Of a stretch of DNA of 64,000 nt, positions 44,990 through 53,953 are shown one piece after another (within the stretch, counting starts at the first letter, position 1; each line of letters starts with the position of its first letter). Location of the stretch: positions 1 through 64,000 of the forward strand of contig DATLZR010000021.1 in assembly GCA_035573895.1 (NCBI GenBank), written 5' to 3'. The notes below the pieces were generated by a model, which was not told where the DNA came from, searched no databases, and saw nothing but the letters and a program-made list of their open reading frames with translations. The DNA is from Blastocatellia bacterium. Lineage in GTDB: Bacteria > Acidobacteriota > Blastocatellia > HR10. Made by a program: the position numbers and the translations under genes.

Positions 44990-46096
44990 TTAAAACACCT
45001 TGACCGACGTGAGGCGTCCAAGGGACTCCGTCAAATGCGTCCCTTCGGCGCGGATGAAGAAACTATGCAGGGGGACAACCGACCAGCTTTCTCCCTGATC
45101 GGTCGAGGTGAAGGATTGCCGCCGATCAAGGCCATATCCGTCAGCCCAGATCGAGAGAGTATTGCGCGGGACCGTGGCGGGGATCTGAAAGCCGATGTAC
45201 AGGACTCCCTGAGTGATCACTGGCAGCGAGACCGGATAGACGCTAAAGCTCCCGGACTCTTGGACCGTCTCCGTCCGATCAACGAGAACCGTTGCGTGAC
45301 CAAGCACTGGGGGAACCCTCCCACCGGATGGATCATGAAGCACAAGGAGCCGAATCAGTTGACCGACCGGACTGGGCTCGCTCTGTGAGCGCCGAAAGAA
45401 GAGTATCAGAACCCGCTCCAGGCGAAAGGGGTAACCCACCGGAACGAAACGATTGAGCACAATCCGTCCCGGCGCTGTGGCAAAGTAACGATCAATCGGG
45501 AGCCCATTATCCAGTGCAAGCAATTGCCGATTCCCACCGCGCGTGAGAGTGAGAACAAAGGATGTGCCGGGACCGGGAGATGTCGCGGCATCTCCATCAT
45601 AATTGCTGATGCCGACAAAGTAGGTGCCCGCTTCGAGCAGAATTCCCGGATCCCACCCTTCCGGGTTATTGACGCCGAAGGAGCTTTGAACCACTCGACC
45701 CTCTCCCGTGAGCAAATACAGATCGAGGTCCCCACCCGATGTGAGGATCGAGAGAATTGCCGAGACCAGATCGGGCCGATCGAGAGTGAACCGACCGAAC
45801 CACTCGATGTCATCAAAGCCTCCTTCCAGGCCAAAATCGGTCGCATCGAAGACTTCGCCGGTGACTCGGTCGGCGCGATCAATCGTCCCGCGAACTTCGA
45901 TGGTCGCAGAGGCGGGAAGCGTCAACGGGAGTGCCGTCGCGCGGCTATTGTTCAATCCATTGGAGGATGATACAGCCGCTCTCGGCCCTTGAGCCGGGCA
46001 GAAAAGAAGGAGAGCCAGCACCATCATACCTGCTCCCGGCACAAGAAACCGGTGGCTTGAGGGAATGTGGCCGGGGTGAACATGACTCGCCCGCAT
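44990..46096 (-). CDS. secreted protein with bacterial pre-peptidase C-terminal-like domain
   Basis: The 368-residue protein has an N-terminal signal (hydrophobic core about 24-40 after a long N-region) and a beta-sandwich (about 45-170) with the pre-peptidase pattern: GGDLDLYLLTGEGRVVQSS, L-E-A-G-T-Y-F-V-G-I. The rest (180-368) is beta-rich, with no enzyme motif. It is likely an extracellular or outer-surface protein. The ATG at 46096 has GGAGG 5 nt upstream. Function is unknown. Confidence 0.8.
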   Translation of the reverse strand: MRASHVHPGHIPSSHRFLVPGAGMMVLALLLFCPAQGPRAAVSSSNGLNNSRATALPLTLPASATIEVRGTIDRADRVTGEVFDATDFGLEGGFDDIEWFGRFTLDRPDLVSAILSILTSGGDLDLYLLTGEGRVVQSSFGVNNPEGWDPGILLEAGTYFVGISNYDGDAATSPGPGTSFVLTLTRGGNRQLLALDNGLPIDRYFATAPGRIVLNRFVPVGYPFRLERVLILFFRRSQSEPSPVGQLIRLLVLHDPSGGRVPPVLGHATVLVDRTETVQESGSFSVYPVSLPVITQGVLYIGFQIPATVPRNTLSIWADGYGLDRRQSFTSTDQGESWSVVPLHSFFIRAEGTHLTESLGRLTSVKVF

Positions 46097-46225
46097 AAAA
46101 GCCTCCAGGGGATGATCACGGACTCATGTCGGCAGGAGATCCGCTCAAAGGGGTCAGCCCAGGAGAGCGTTTCCCTGTGCGATGAAAGAGCCGATCTGAT
46201 GGATCGTCTTGAGCGGCACCGCTCA

Positions 46226-46798
46226 TTAGCCTTCCGGGACCATGTCAATGATCACTTCGATTCCGGCGCGGCGGAGAATCGTCTCGATTCCTTTGCCGAC
46301 AGCATCTCCTGCCGCCACTCGCCGGGGATTGAGACCGATGACGACGAGGTCCGCATCATGATCGGTGACAACGCGGAGGACGCCACGACCCACGTCGCGA
46401 TCCCTCTCGATGACGGGGATGGATTTCAGCCCGTGCAACTTGACGATTTCCGACGCGCGTTGAATGGCCTCGCGGGCCTTCTTCTCCTCCTGATCAAGCG
46501 GTGTTCCCAGGGGAAGCGACAACGGAACCTCGATGATATAGGCGAGGATCATCTCGGCTTGCTGGTCATAGCCGAGGCGACAGGCCAATTCGACGGCACG
46601 ATCGCTATAGCTCGTGCCTTTGACCGGCACGAGAATGCGCTTGAGCGCGCTCACTCCGCGAAAGGCGCGGGCCACCGCCGGCCCGATGGGAGCCGGGGGA
46701 TGAAGCATCCACCACAAGAGCCCACCGAGCGACAGAGCGAAAATCAGAGCCAGAAGAGTTCCCAGCCAGGAGATGTGAACTTCGGCCGGAGACATCAT
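46226..46798 (-). CDS. membrane-anchored universal stress protein (UspA)
   Basis: The 190-residue protein has one N-terminal membrane helix (about 10-31) followed by a UspA domain (about 52-190): I-L-V-P-V-K-G-T, A-V-E-L-A-C-R-L, and VIGLNPRR with G-D-A-V-G. The ATP-binding G-x2-G-x9-G(S/T) pattern is only partly kept. A membrane-bound Usp is less usual than the cytosolic type. The start overlaps the end of the small membrane protein (ATGATGA region), so translation is coupled. Confidence 0.88.
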   Translation of the reverse strand: MMSPAEVHISWLGTLLALIFALSLGGLLWWMLHPPAPIGPAVARAFRGVSALKRILVPVKGTSYSDRAVELACRLGYDQQAEMILAYIIEVPLSLPLGTPLDQEEKKAREAIQRASEIVKLHGLKSIPVIERDRDVGRGVLRVVTDHDADLVVIGLNPRRVAAGDAVGKGIETILRRAGIEVIIDMVPEG

Positions 46799-47043
46799 CT
46801 CCTCCGTCGAAAGAAAATCCAGATTGCCCTTAGCCGGTAGAACCCGAAAAGCAGAAATCCGGCCCCGACAATGACGCCCATGACGGTGATCTGGCTGAGC
46901 GCCAGTCGAATGAGGATCACAAGCCCCAGAACGATGAAGAATCCCGTGTTGATGATCTGGATGTAATCGTACCAGTTCAGGAGCCGACGCCTTGGCTCCC
47001 CGGACTGAGGGAAGGTGCGGTTTGAAGAATACGGATCCCTCAT
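46795..47043 (-). CDS. small membrane protein of unknown function
   Basis: An 82-residue protein with two membrane segments (about 28-48 and 52-72) and a strongly basic C-terminus (FFRRRR). It starts inside the last codon of the permease gene and ends inside the start of the UspA gene; both overlaps are 4 nt. Such coupling suggests a complex of the three products. No family was recognised. Confidence 0.8.
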   Translation of the reverse strand: MRDPYSSNRTFPQSGEPRRRLLNWYDYIQIINTGFFIVLGLVILIRLALSQITVMGVIVGAGFLLFGFYRLRAIWIFFRRRR

Positions 47044-48626
47044 GAATCGAGACCTCTCTCCGCGCTGTGTGCCATTCGGCGATACCAGCGGTCGCGCTCG
47101 GCCAGAGCAAGGCGATACTGTTCCAGCAGGTCATACTCTTCGGCCGATTCGAGAACGGCCTTCTGCTCCGATTCCCAGTCGCGTTCGACCCGACGCAACA
47201 CGGGCAATCTTCGCCGTCGCCGGTACCAGGCGTAATAGAGAAAGCACAGGGCCACCCAGGATGGGCCCGCAATGGCGGCAATGCGATGGGTGAGAAGGAC
47301 GATGACGAAGATGCTGGCAACCCCTATCAATCCCACCAGCCCAAGGAGAGGGAAATGAACGGTCACACCTTGACGGCGAAGGGCGATGTTGAAGGGAACG
47401 CGATAGGGTCGGGGAGTATAGGGGTCCGAGAACCGAAGGCGAATGAGGGAGACCATCACCAGCAGATAGCCGAGCGTGGCCCCGAAGGCATACATGTTTG
47501 CCAGGGTATCAATGGCACTCTCGGTGAGCGAAGCCAGAATGACCTGGATTGCACCGATAGCCGAGAAGATCACAATGGTTCGCGCGGGGGTGCGGAATCG
47601 AGGATGAACGTGCTCGAACCAGGAAGAGATGAAGTCGAACTTGCTCATCGAAAAGGCCACCCGAGAGACACTCATCACCCCCGAATTGGCGGAGATCGTC
47701 AGCACAAGAGCCGCCAGCACCGCCACGAAATCCTCCGCCAGTGGACCGATCCAGGGAAGACCACTCGCCACCAACGTGACGGACTTCCCGACATTTCTCT
47801 CATCGAGGAAAACGCGCCAGTCCACCATTCCCAGCGTGAGAACCGACAGTGAAAGGGCAAACAAAAAGACGGTGAAGATCAGGGCAACGGACGTTCGAGG
47901 AACAACCGTCGCCGGTCGCCGCGTCTCCTGAGCCGCCTGCGAAATGGATTCCAGGCCGACAAAAGAGATGATCGCCAAGGACGCACCGTAGAAAAACTGG
48001 CCGGTGTCAAACGAGGAGAACGTTTCGCTCCATTGACGGGCCAGCAGCTCGGGCTTCCAGGCGAAGATCAATCCCATGCAAATGATCGCCGTTTCCGTCA
48101 AGATGACGAGCACGCCCACGACCTCGTTGAGTAAACTCGACTCCCGCATGCCCCGGACATTGAGCCACGTCAAAAAGGCAATCAGAGCCAGCGTCGCTAA
48201 AGCGAGCCCGATGCGGACATGATGAAAGGGGCCGAGGGCGATCGTCATCTCCGAAAGCGCCGGCACGAAGTGGGCGAAATAGGTGACAGCAAAATAAGCG
48301 AACAGGGCGATGTCAATCGTGTAATCGAGGATGAGAGCGGCGCCCGAGACGAATCCCCAAAAGTCCCCAAGGCCACGCAGGGCGAAGTACTGTCCACCTC
48401 CAGCGACTGGGTAGGCCGATGCCAGCTCGGTGTAGGCGAGCCCGATGAGGATATAGACCGTGCCGGCGAGCAAAAAGGCAAGGGGCGAGGCTCCCTGAGC
48501 ATAAGCAAAGACCAGACCGAGAGCCACAAACGTATCGGCTCCAACATCGGCAAATCCCCACATGTAGGAGCCCCAGACGGTCACATCCCGTCGAAGCTCA
48601 GCCTTTACCGGTTGTGCTGCGGCCAC
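47040..48626 (-). CDS. APC superfamily amino acid permease with long C-terminal tail
   Basis: The 528-residue protein has 12 membrane segments, typical APC motifs (GSYMWGFADVGADTFVALG in helix 1, AYPVAGGGQYFALRGLGDFWGF after helix 2, and G-L-E-S-I-S-Q-A-A-Q in helix 6), and a charged tail of about 60 residues (RRRRRLPVLRRVERDWE). The start GTG at 48626 is weak but the alternative frames are worse. Together with the small membrane protein and the membrane-bound UspA, it resembles transporters regulated by Usp-type domains. Confidence 0.9.
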   Translation of the reverse strand: MAAAQPVKAELRRDVTVWGSYMWGFADVGADTFVALGLVFAYAQGASPLAFLLAGTVYILIGLAYTELASAYPVAGGGQYFALRGLGDFWGFVSGAALILDYTIDIALFAYFAVTYFAHFVPALSEMTIALGPFHHVRIGLALATLALIAFLTWLNVRGMRESSLLNEVVGVLVILTETAIICMGLIFAWKPELLARQWSETFSSFDTGQFFYGASLAIISFVGLESISQAAQETRRPATVVPRTSVALIFTVFLFALSLSVLTLGMVDWRVFLDERNVGKSVTLVASGLPWIGPLAEDFVAVLAALVLTISANSGVMSVSRVAFSMSKFDFISSWFEHVHPRFRTPARTIVIFSAIGAIQVILASLTESAIDTLANMYAFGATLGYLLVMVSLIRLRFSDPYTPRPYRVPFNIALRRQGVTVHFPLLGLVGLIGVASIFVIVLLTHRIAAIAGPSWVALCFLYYAWYRRRRRLPVLRRVERDWESEQKAVLESAEEYDLLEQYRLALAERDRWYRRMAHSAERGLDS

Positions 48627-49005
48627 ACTCGCTGCGCGCTCCTTGCCTTCATCAAATATGGTTTACCGAGCCGATAACGTTTCGCCAGAACCCTTCCCCG
48701 GGGCTGCACGCTGGTAAGAAAAGTCGAGAGGTCAGGGTCTGCATACTCCGAGAGGGGAGCCAGGACCTGGCGGCGTTCCGGTCGTAATTTACGACAACCT
48801 CCATGTCGGTTGACGAAGTGCTATATGTTAGTGGCCCCCTCTAGTCCAGGCAAGTCATGCAACAATGGCTCCATCAGATGCTCAGAGGTTAGACCGCTGA
48901 CACGGTGGGCACGGAGGCCAGACAGCCCAACCCGGTTGCTTTCTTCCGCGCAACAGGAGAGCCCGACGGTTGACCGGAAGACCGATCGTGGGGAAGACTT
49001 CAACT
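48627..49005. other. divergent intergenic stretch, nothing recognised
   Basis: This separates the permease operon from the small zinc-ribbon gene. Short frames occur on both strands without ribosome sites. No promoter hexamers of good quality were found. Confidence 0.4.
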
Positions 49006-49212
49006 ATGAGCCAACTGACGCTGAATCTTTGTCCTGTCTGCCGTATCGGCGTGCTCAAACACTGGCGCGAGCTGACCGACGGGGAGAAGACGGTCGTCCT
49101 CGCCCGACCGTCGCCGGATGACAATCGGCCGGATCACCGCATTCGCTGTCACGTGTGGTGCCTGCATTGTGGAGCGGAGATTGATCTCTCGTCACTTCGC
49201 CTTGACGCCTGA
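49006..49212 (+). CDS. small zinc-ribbon protein
   Basis: The 68-residue protein has two Cys pairs, C-P-V-C near residue 8 and C-H-V-W-C-L-H-C near residue 49, which can form a zinc ribbon. Such small proteins are often nucleic-acid or protein-binding adaptors. The ATG at 49006 has GGGGAAG 9 nt upstream. It stands alone, convergent with the TPR gene 24 nt away. Confidence 0.7.
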   Translation: MSQLTLNLCPVCRIGVLKHWRELTDGEKTVVLARPSPDDNRPDHRIRCHVWCLHCGAEIDLSSLRLDA

Positions 49213-49236
49213 CGAGTGAGCCAGGTCCTCCGCCCA

Positions 49237-51063
49237 TTAGGGTTTGGGAGTTTGCAGCAGTCCCGTGAGTGTCTTTTGAAGGGAAGCGGCCTCAGCGTTC
49301 CCCGGGTCCATGCGCAACACCTGCTCGATCAGACGACGAGCTGACTCGCGTTGACCAACAGTCAGGTAAATCCGGGCCAGGCGAAGATAGGCGGGAATGA
49401 ACGTAGAATCCCAGAAGATAGCGGCCTGAAATGAGGACACGGCCTGGGCTACGTTTCCCTGCCTCTCATGGATGCCCCCGGCCAGAAAATGGGCCCGCGC
49501 GCTCATCGGCGCAGCATGAAGCACCTTAGCGAGAAGATCCAGGGCCTGCTGATCTCGTCCGGCAGCAATCAAAGCCTCAGCTTCATTGAGAGCACCTTCG
49601 GTTTCATTGCGGTGCATCTGACGGGTCACGGCTATTGTTGCACCGGGCCGCCGAAGGGAGAAAAGGGCGGCGCGATTGAACGTGGTCTTCAGTCGCACGG
49701 CGACCGGTGGCTTCTCGACTTTTTCCCAGTCGCTGGCCCGCGGAAGGTAATGCCGCGCCTGAGCCAGAGGGCCTTGAGCTTCGTCCGAACGCCCCAGCTT
49801 CTGGAGACTCCGCCCGAGGAGAAAATGAGCTTCGCCATCAGCGAGGCGGCGTCGAAGAACGTGACGGAATTGTACAACGGCATTCTCAAAATCCCCCGCC
49901 AGCCACAGGCCATACCCATAGTTAAACCGAATGTCGGGATCTTCAGGCGCTCGTGCGACAGCCGCCGAATAATGAGCCAGGGCCTGACCGAGGAGCTGAT
50001 TCTCCAGCTCTATCGCCGCGAGATTGTTGTAGACATCGGCCAGAGGGAGTCGTTCGACGAGCATCTGATACGTTGCCTGAGCGGCCGCTCGGTCCCCGGC
50101 GAAATACTCACACAATCCCCGGTAGAAGAGAGATTCCTCGAAGACAGGGGCAGTGGAAGGGACTTGCCGCAGCCATCGCAAGGCCTCGGCGTACTCCCTG
50201 CGCTCGAAATAAAGTCGCCCCATTTCAAAGAGGGCGGGCACAAAGGGACCGCCCACTTTCGCCCGGGCGTACTCGTTCAGGGCTATCGTTAACAATCGCA
50301 TCCGAGTTGCCGGGTCCTCCACCATCCGGGCTTTTACATAGGCGCTATAAGCGGGCAATGGGATTTGCTGGACGGCCTTGCTGAAGTCGGCCATTGATAC
50401 TGATACGCCCGGATAACTCCGTGAGCTGATCTCCCAGGCAATGGCCGCTTGGAGCTGAAGCAAATCGCTCAGAGGTCCTCCCGATTGAATTTCCGGACCG
50501 ACCCACCTTCCCTGGTCAAGGTCCAGAAGCCGCGCCCGGATAAGGATTCGCTCCTGACCTCGTACCCCACTGATCTCATAGGATCCCAAGGCGGCATATC
50601 GAGAGGCTGCCGCTTCGGCAATCTGAATCGCCGACGCCTGAGATAAAACCGCTGCATCGGAAAATCCCATCTGCCGGTACAACCAGCGCCGATCATCGGC
50701 ATTGACGGTCGGGACATTGGCCGAAGCCAATAACTCCGTGAGCATGAGGGCGCAACTTTCGCCCACCCAGTTGTAATCAAGCTGTTGCGCCGTTCGATTC
50801 TCAAACGGAAAGACTATGATGGGACGCGCCGCCGGCAAAAACAGCGGCGAAGTGGGAGGCTGCGAAGACTGGTTTCGCCACGGAATGGAAAGAGCAACAT
50901 CACCCGACAGGCTGAACAAGATCAGGAGAACGAAAGCATGGGCGCGCTTTCTCCACCTGGCAGTTCGGTAGAAGCTACCGCTTGAAAAGAAGCTGCTCAG
51001 AATCTCTGGGCAGCGGATCTCCCCGGGAGGTCGGCTCGGACGACTCTTGTTCCACTTCCTCAT
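49237..51063 (-). CDS. exported TPR-repeat protein with N-terminal adenylate-cyclase-type TolB-like region
   Basis: The 608-residue protein has a long basic N-region then a hydrophobic signal (about 42-60), a beta/alpha domain (about 78-200, with I-I-V-F-P-F-E-N-R-T and A-S-R-Y-A-A-L-G-S-Y-E-I) like the FlgO/TolB N-terminal domains of Acidobacterial TPR proteins, and at least eight TPR units from about 240 on (PALFEMGRLYFERREYAEAL; DVYNNLAAIELENQLLGQALAHY; A-H-F-L-A-G-G-I-H-E-R-Q-G-N-V-A-Q-A). It is a periplasmic scaffold. The ATG at 51063 is 10 nt after the tRNA-Lys 3' end and has no ribosome site, so the start is uncertain. Confidence 0.85.
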   Translation of the reverse strand: MRKWNKSRPSRPPGEIRCPEILSSFFSSGSFYRTARWRKRAHAFVLLILFSLSGDVALSIPWRNQSSQPPTSPLFLPAARPIIVFPFENRTAQQLDYNWVGESCALMLTELLASANVPTVNADDRRWLYRQMGFSDAAVLSQASAIQIAEAAASRYAALGSYEISGVRGQERILIRARLLDLDQGRWVGPEIQSGGPLSDLLQLQAAIAWEISSRSYPGVSVSMADFSKAVQQIPLPAYSAYVKARMVEDPATRMRLLTIALNEYARAKVGGPFVPALFEMGRLYFERREYAEALRWLRQVPSTAPVFEESLFYRGLCEYFAGDRAAAQATYQMLVERLPLADVYNNLAAIELENQLLGQALAHYSAAVARAPEDPDIRFNYGYGLWLAGDFENAVVQFRHVLRRRLADGEAHFLLGRSLQKLGRSDEAQGPLAQARHYLPRASDWEKVEKPPVAVRLKTTFNRAALFSLRRPGATIAVTRQMHRNETEGALNEAEALIAAGRDQQALDLLAKVLHAAPMSARAHFLAGGIHERQGNVAQAVSSFQAAIFWDSTFIPAYLRLARIYLTVGQRESARRLIEQVLRMDPGNAEAASLQKTLTGLLQTPKP

Positions 51064-51072
51064 AAATGATCA

Positions 51073-51148
51073 TGGTGAGCCGTGCAGGAATCGAACCTGC
51101 GACCCTCGGGTTAAAAGCCCGATGCTCTGCCGACTGAGCTAACGGCCC
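51073..51148 (-). tRNA. tRNA-Lys (anticodon TTT)
   Basis: Minus strand: acceptor GGGCCGT pairs with ACGGCTC (one G-U), D arm AGCTCAGTCGGCAGAGC, anticodon loop CTTTTAA within a CGGG/CCCG stem, T arm GCAGGTTCGATTCCTGC, discriminator A and encoded CCA (51073-51075). The structure is complete. The TPR gene begins 10 nt downstream, so they may share a transcript. Confidence 0.95.
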
Positions 51149-51477
51149 ACCTCAGCTTATCTTCCGGCTTGCGGCTTCACTTTTTCGGTTGCCGCATTCT
51201 TTTTGTGTGCCCCGCCCTCGCCCGGATGCTCCGTTATCACGCTTGCATCCGCGACATCAGAGGGAGAGACTACGCTATCACCCGTCCACTCGTCAAGCGG
51301 TTGACAGTCCGCTCCCTCCCCGATTTGCACTTCGTTGCCGCCAGGAATGGGCCTTGGTCGTAATAGAGACGGTCGCGGTAACGGATCTGCAAGCTAAACG
51401 AACCCGGATGGGAAATTTTTCTGGCATCTGATGCGGTGCTTGTCCCCGGCTAAGCGAGAACCGTTTTACAGTTCAAC
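51149..51477. other. region upstream of tRNA-Lys, no supported gene
   Basis: Two short plus-strand frames are basic and without ribosome sites. Together with the next entry, this is a tRNA-flanking spot with decayed DNA. Confidence 0.4.
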
Positions 51478-52204
51478 GTGGGGCTGGAATTCATCAGTCG
51501 CCGCATGGATGCCGTAGTGTGGGCGCGCAGCGTCATTCAAGGTGAGTTCCTCTTGTTGACCGAGGTACAGTTGCGCTATCACCGCGAGATGCCCTTTCGG
51601 ATGAATGGCTACGCCGGACTTGTTGAGGAAAAGTATCGGGTCCGGCTTATCCGGTGCTCATCAATATCCTTCCTGCCGCAGAAACCACGGTCATTCCCAG
51701 CCGGTAGGAGTCCGTGGGCCTGGGATTGGTCGTGCGGCAGGACTATCGTGTGATTAATCTCCGGGAGCTGGATGCCGAGACGGTTTTGAGCCAGCGCTTG
51801 TCGGTCGTTGCCTCGTTTGTGCCGGTCATGGGCGGGACAGAGAGAGATGGCGGTTTGGTGGGCTATCGAGTTGGGGCGTACCGATGAGCGGATGACCGAT
51901 TCGAGGGGCTGCTCGGATCACTCTCCGAAATTCAGCTCCCCGATCCATCATCAAACAAATCGTGAGGATTGGATATGAGCCTGGTTTGAAGAAGCCCTGG
52001 CCGAAGGTCGCCAACAGAAGCTCCAGGAGGGGTTGCAACAGGGTTCCACAGCAGCAGTCATTGTGGGTGCTGCGGAATCGGGTACGAGCCGTCAGTTCGG
52101 ATCTCGTTGAACGCCTCAAGACGCTGGAACCGGCCCGTCTGGAGGAGCCGATGGATGTGGCACTGGCGGTGGATTCGGTAGAAACAATTGAGCGCACCCT
52201 CTGA
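51478..52204 (+). pseudogene. broken Rpn-family recombination-promoting nuclease with DUF4351 tail
   Basis: The first piece reads V-V-W-A-R-S-V-I-Q-G-E-F-L-L-L-T-E-V-Q and R-E-M-P-F-R-M-N-G-Y-A-G-L, the core E-x-Q and P-x-R-M-x-x-Y pattern of Rpn PD-(D/E)XK nucleases. A later frame gives EEALAEGRQQKLQEGLQQG. The end (about 52060-52204) reads V-L-R-N-R-V-R-A-V-S-S-D-L-V-E-R-L-K-T-L, typical of the C-terminal DUF4351 domain. Frame changes and stops break it. Rpn nucleases are often in accessory DNA. Confidence 0.65.
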
Positions 52205-52564
52205 TAGGGCCATCGTCAGCCAGCGTCCTGGCGACAAGGAGCGCCAAACGCCTCCTTGCGCTGCTCGATGATCAGGTCAGCGCAAAGTCAGGCCATGATG
52301 AAGGCCGTGCGGAAGCAAGGGATGTTGGCAACTCTCCTTTTCCCCTTTTACTGCCTCAGTCGGTGTGGTGTCTCCTCCTTAACTGGAAGGCGAGAACACG
52401 TCGAGCGACACCCTGAGCCGGTGCGGAAAAGCGAGTCGCTGATCCTGTCTGCTTATCAGGGCCTCTCGGTGGAGGACGAGCAGGCCGACGCTTCTTTTCA
52501 TTGACACCGGCAGCGTTCGTGATATGCTAGAGGCGAACCCGGTGAACAGAAGGAGTTGCACGCA

Positions 52565-53305
52565 ATGGGTGAAAACATACACTACGACCGTCTTCATCAA
52601 AAGCCGCCGGATTTGATCGAAACAATCTACGATGATTTCCTCGCCCGACTCGAGGAGAAGCTGGCTGATCCGCGCTGGGATCGGAATGATATCGTCCGGG
52701 ACATCCTCTACGAGCTTTACATGGGAGATGTCCCCGATTTTCGTCGGTTGACCGATTATAAATTCCCCGTTGGGGCGCGTGCTCTCATGGCATGTTTTGA
52801 TCCTCGCCATGTGATCCTGGAAGCGGAGTATGCCGATGAACTTGATGTGAACAGGTACAGGGAGCGAAAGCCGCTGTTGTGGTTGTGGCAAGTGGTTGAT
52901 CGTTCTCCGCTAGGGGCGAATGCCTATCTCGGATTGAAACTGCGACGACTCCTTGCGCCCTACATTTTTCAACGGGTCGGTGAAGGGTTCACCTGCTGGG
53001 AGGGTGTGTCGCTTCGATTCGGCTACAACATTTCGCTCGGTGATCGGGTCACGATTCACCGCCAGGTCGTCCTCGACGACGGGGGAGAAATCGAGATCGG
53101 GCATGACGTCATTATCGGCGAGTATGCCCGCATCGGCGTGGCCCGTGAAGGACGATCCCCGTCTTCCGCGCAAAGAAAAACAATTATCGGCGATGGGGCG
53201 GTCATCGGATCCGGAGCGACAATTCTGGCCGGTGCCGTCATTGCGCCCGGCGCTAAAGTGGCCGCAATGGGCCTGGCCGCTCCCGAACGAGCGAGCGCAG
53301 AATGA
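52565..53305 (+). CDS. left-handed beta-helix (hexapeptide) acyltransferase-like protein
   Basis: The 246-residue protein has an N-terminal alpha domain of about 120 residues and then hexapeptide repeats: LGDRVTIHRQVVLDDGGEIEIGHDVIIGEYARIG and T-I-I-G-D-G-A-V-I-G-S-G-A-T-I-L-A-G-A-V-I-A-P-G-A-K-V. Such proteins transfer acetyl groups or act as carbonic-anhydrase-like enzymes. His and Asn in the repeats could be catalytic, but the substrate is unknown. The ATG at 52565 has AAGGAG; an upstream TTG at 52556 is less likely. The next gene starts 10 nt on. Confidence 0.8.
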   Translation: MGENIHYDRLHQKPPDLIETIYDDFLARLEEKLADPRWDRNDIVRDILYELYMGDVPDFRRLTDYKFPVGARALMACFDPRHVILEAEYADELDVNRYRERKPLLWLWQVVDRSPLGANAYLGLKLRRLLAPYIFQRVGEGFTCWEGVSLRFGYNISLGDRVTIHRQVVLDDGGEIEIGHDVIIGEYARIGVAREGRSPSSAQRKTIIGDGAVIGSGATILAGAVIAPGAKVAAMGLAAPERASAE

Positions 53306-53315
53306 ACGAACCGCC

Positions 53316-53900
53316 ATGAAGCATCGGCTCGCATGCTGTCTCTTGCTGAGCATATCTCTGGGCGGAATATCTTTACCGCTCGCCGTCCCGGCTCAGGAAT
53401 CAAAGCCGCCGCCCAAACCGACTGAATCGTCTCCGCCTCAGCCGGAGAAGCAAAGAGAAACCAGGGAATCGGCGCGGGATCCCACGGTTGACCCCGAGAA
53501 GGAAATGCTCGACCGTGCCGCCATCGAAATGCGGCAGTCAGATTTTCGTCGGGCGGTCACAGCATCCGAGCAGATCCTCAAGCAGGTGAGCCAGCTTCAG
53601 GAGAAGATGGCGTCGGGACGATCCCGGAGACAATCTGAGGATCTCCTGACCGAGATCGAGAAACTGGCCAAGCGGATCAAATCCCTGAGCGGTGCCGGAT
53701 CGCTCGAACAGGAGGAGCGGCTGCCGGAAAGTCCCCAACAGGCCCTTGAGCAACTGAAGGTATCTGCTGAAGCACTTCACCAGGCGATGAAGAAGCTCAA
53801 CGCCTATGCCATTTCGGTCGAAGTCATAATTCGCTCGGATCAGATCATTCGCCTGTCGCGGGCTCTTCGGCAGATGATCCGGGGAGAATCCGGTTCCTGA
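53316..53900 (+). CDS. exported coiled-coil protein of unknown function
   Basis: The 194-residue protein has a signal peptide (1-26), a Pro/Ser/Glu-rich linker (28-62) and long charged helices (68-190), with heptad-like spacing (SEQILKQVSQLQEKMASGRS; EQLKVSAEALHQAMKKL). No enzyme motif is seen. It starts 10 nt after the acyltransferase and is followed 53 nt later by the VWFA gene, so the three may be one operon. Confidence 0.8.
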   Translation: MKHRLACCLLLSISLGGISLPLAVPAQESKPPPKPTESSPPQPEKQRETRESARDPTVDPEKEMLDRAAIEMRQSDFRRAVTASEQILKQVSQLQEKMASGRSRRQSEDLLTEIEKLAKRIKSLSGAGSLEQEERLPESPQQALEQLKVSAEALHQAMKKLNAYAISVEVIIRSDQIIRLSRALRQMIRGESGS

Positions 53901-53953
53901 AAGCGCAGACGGGCGCTCGTGCGGTGAGAGTGAATCGGGATCGAATACCGGCG

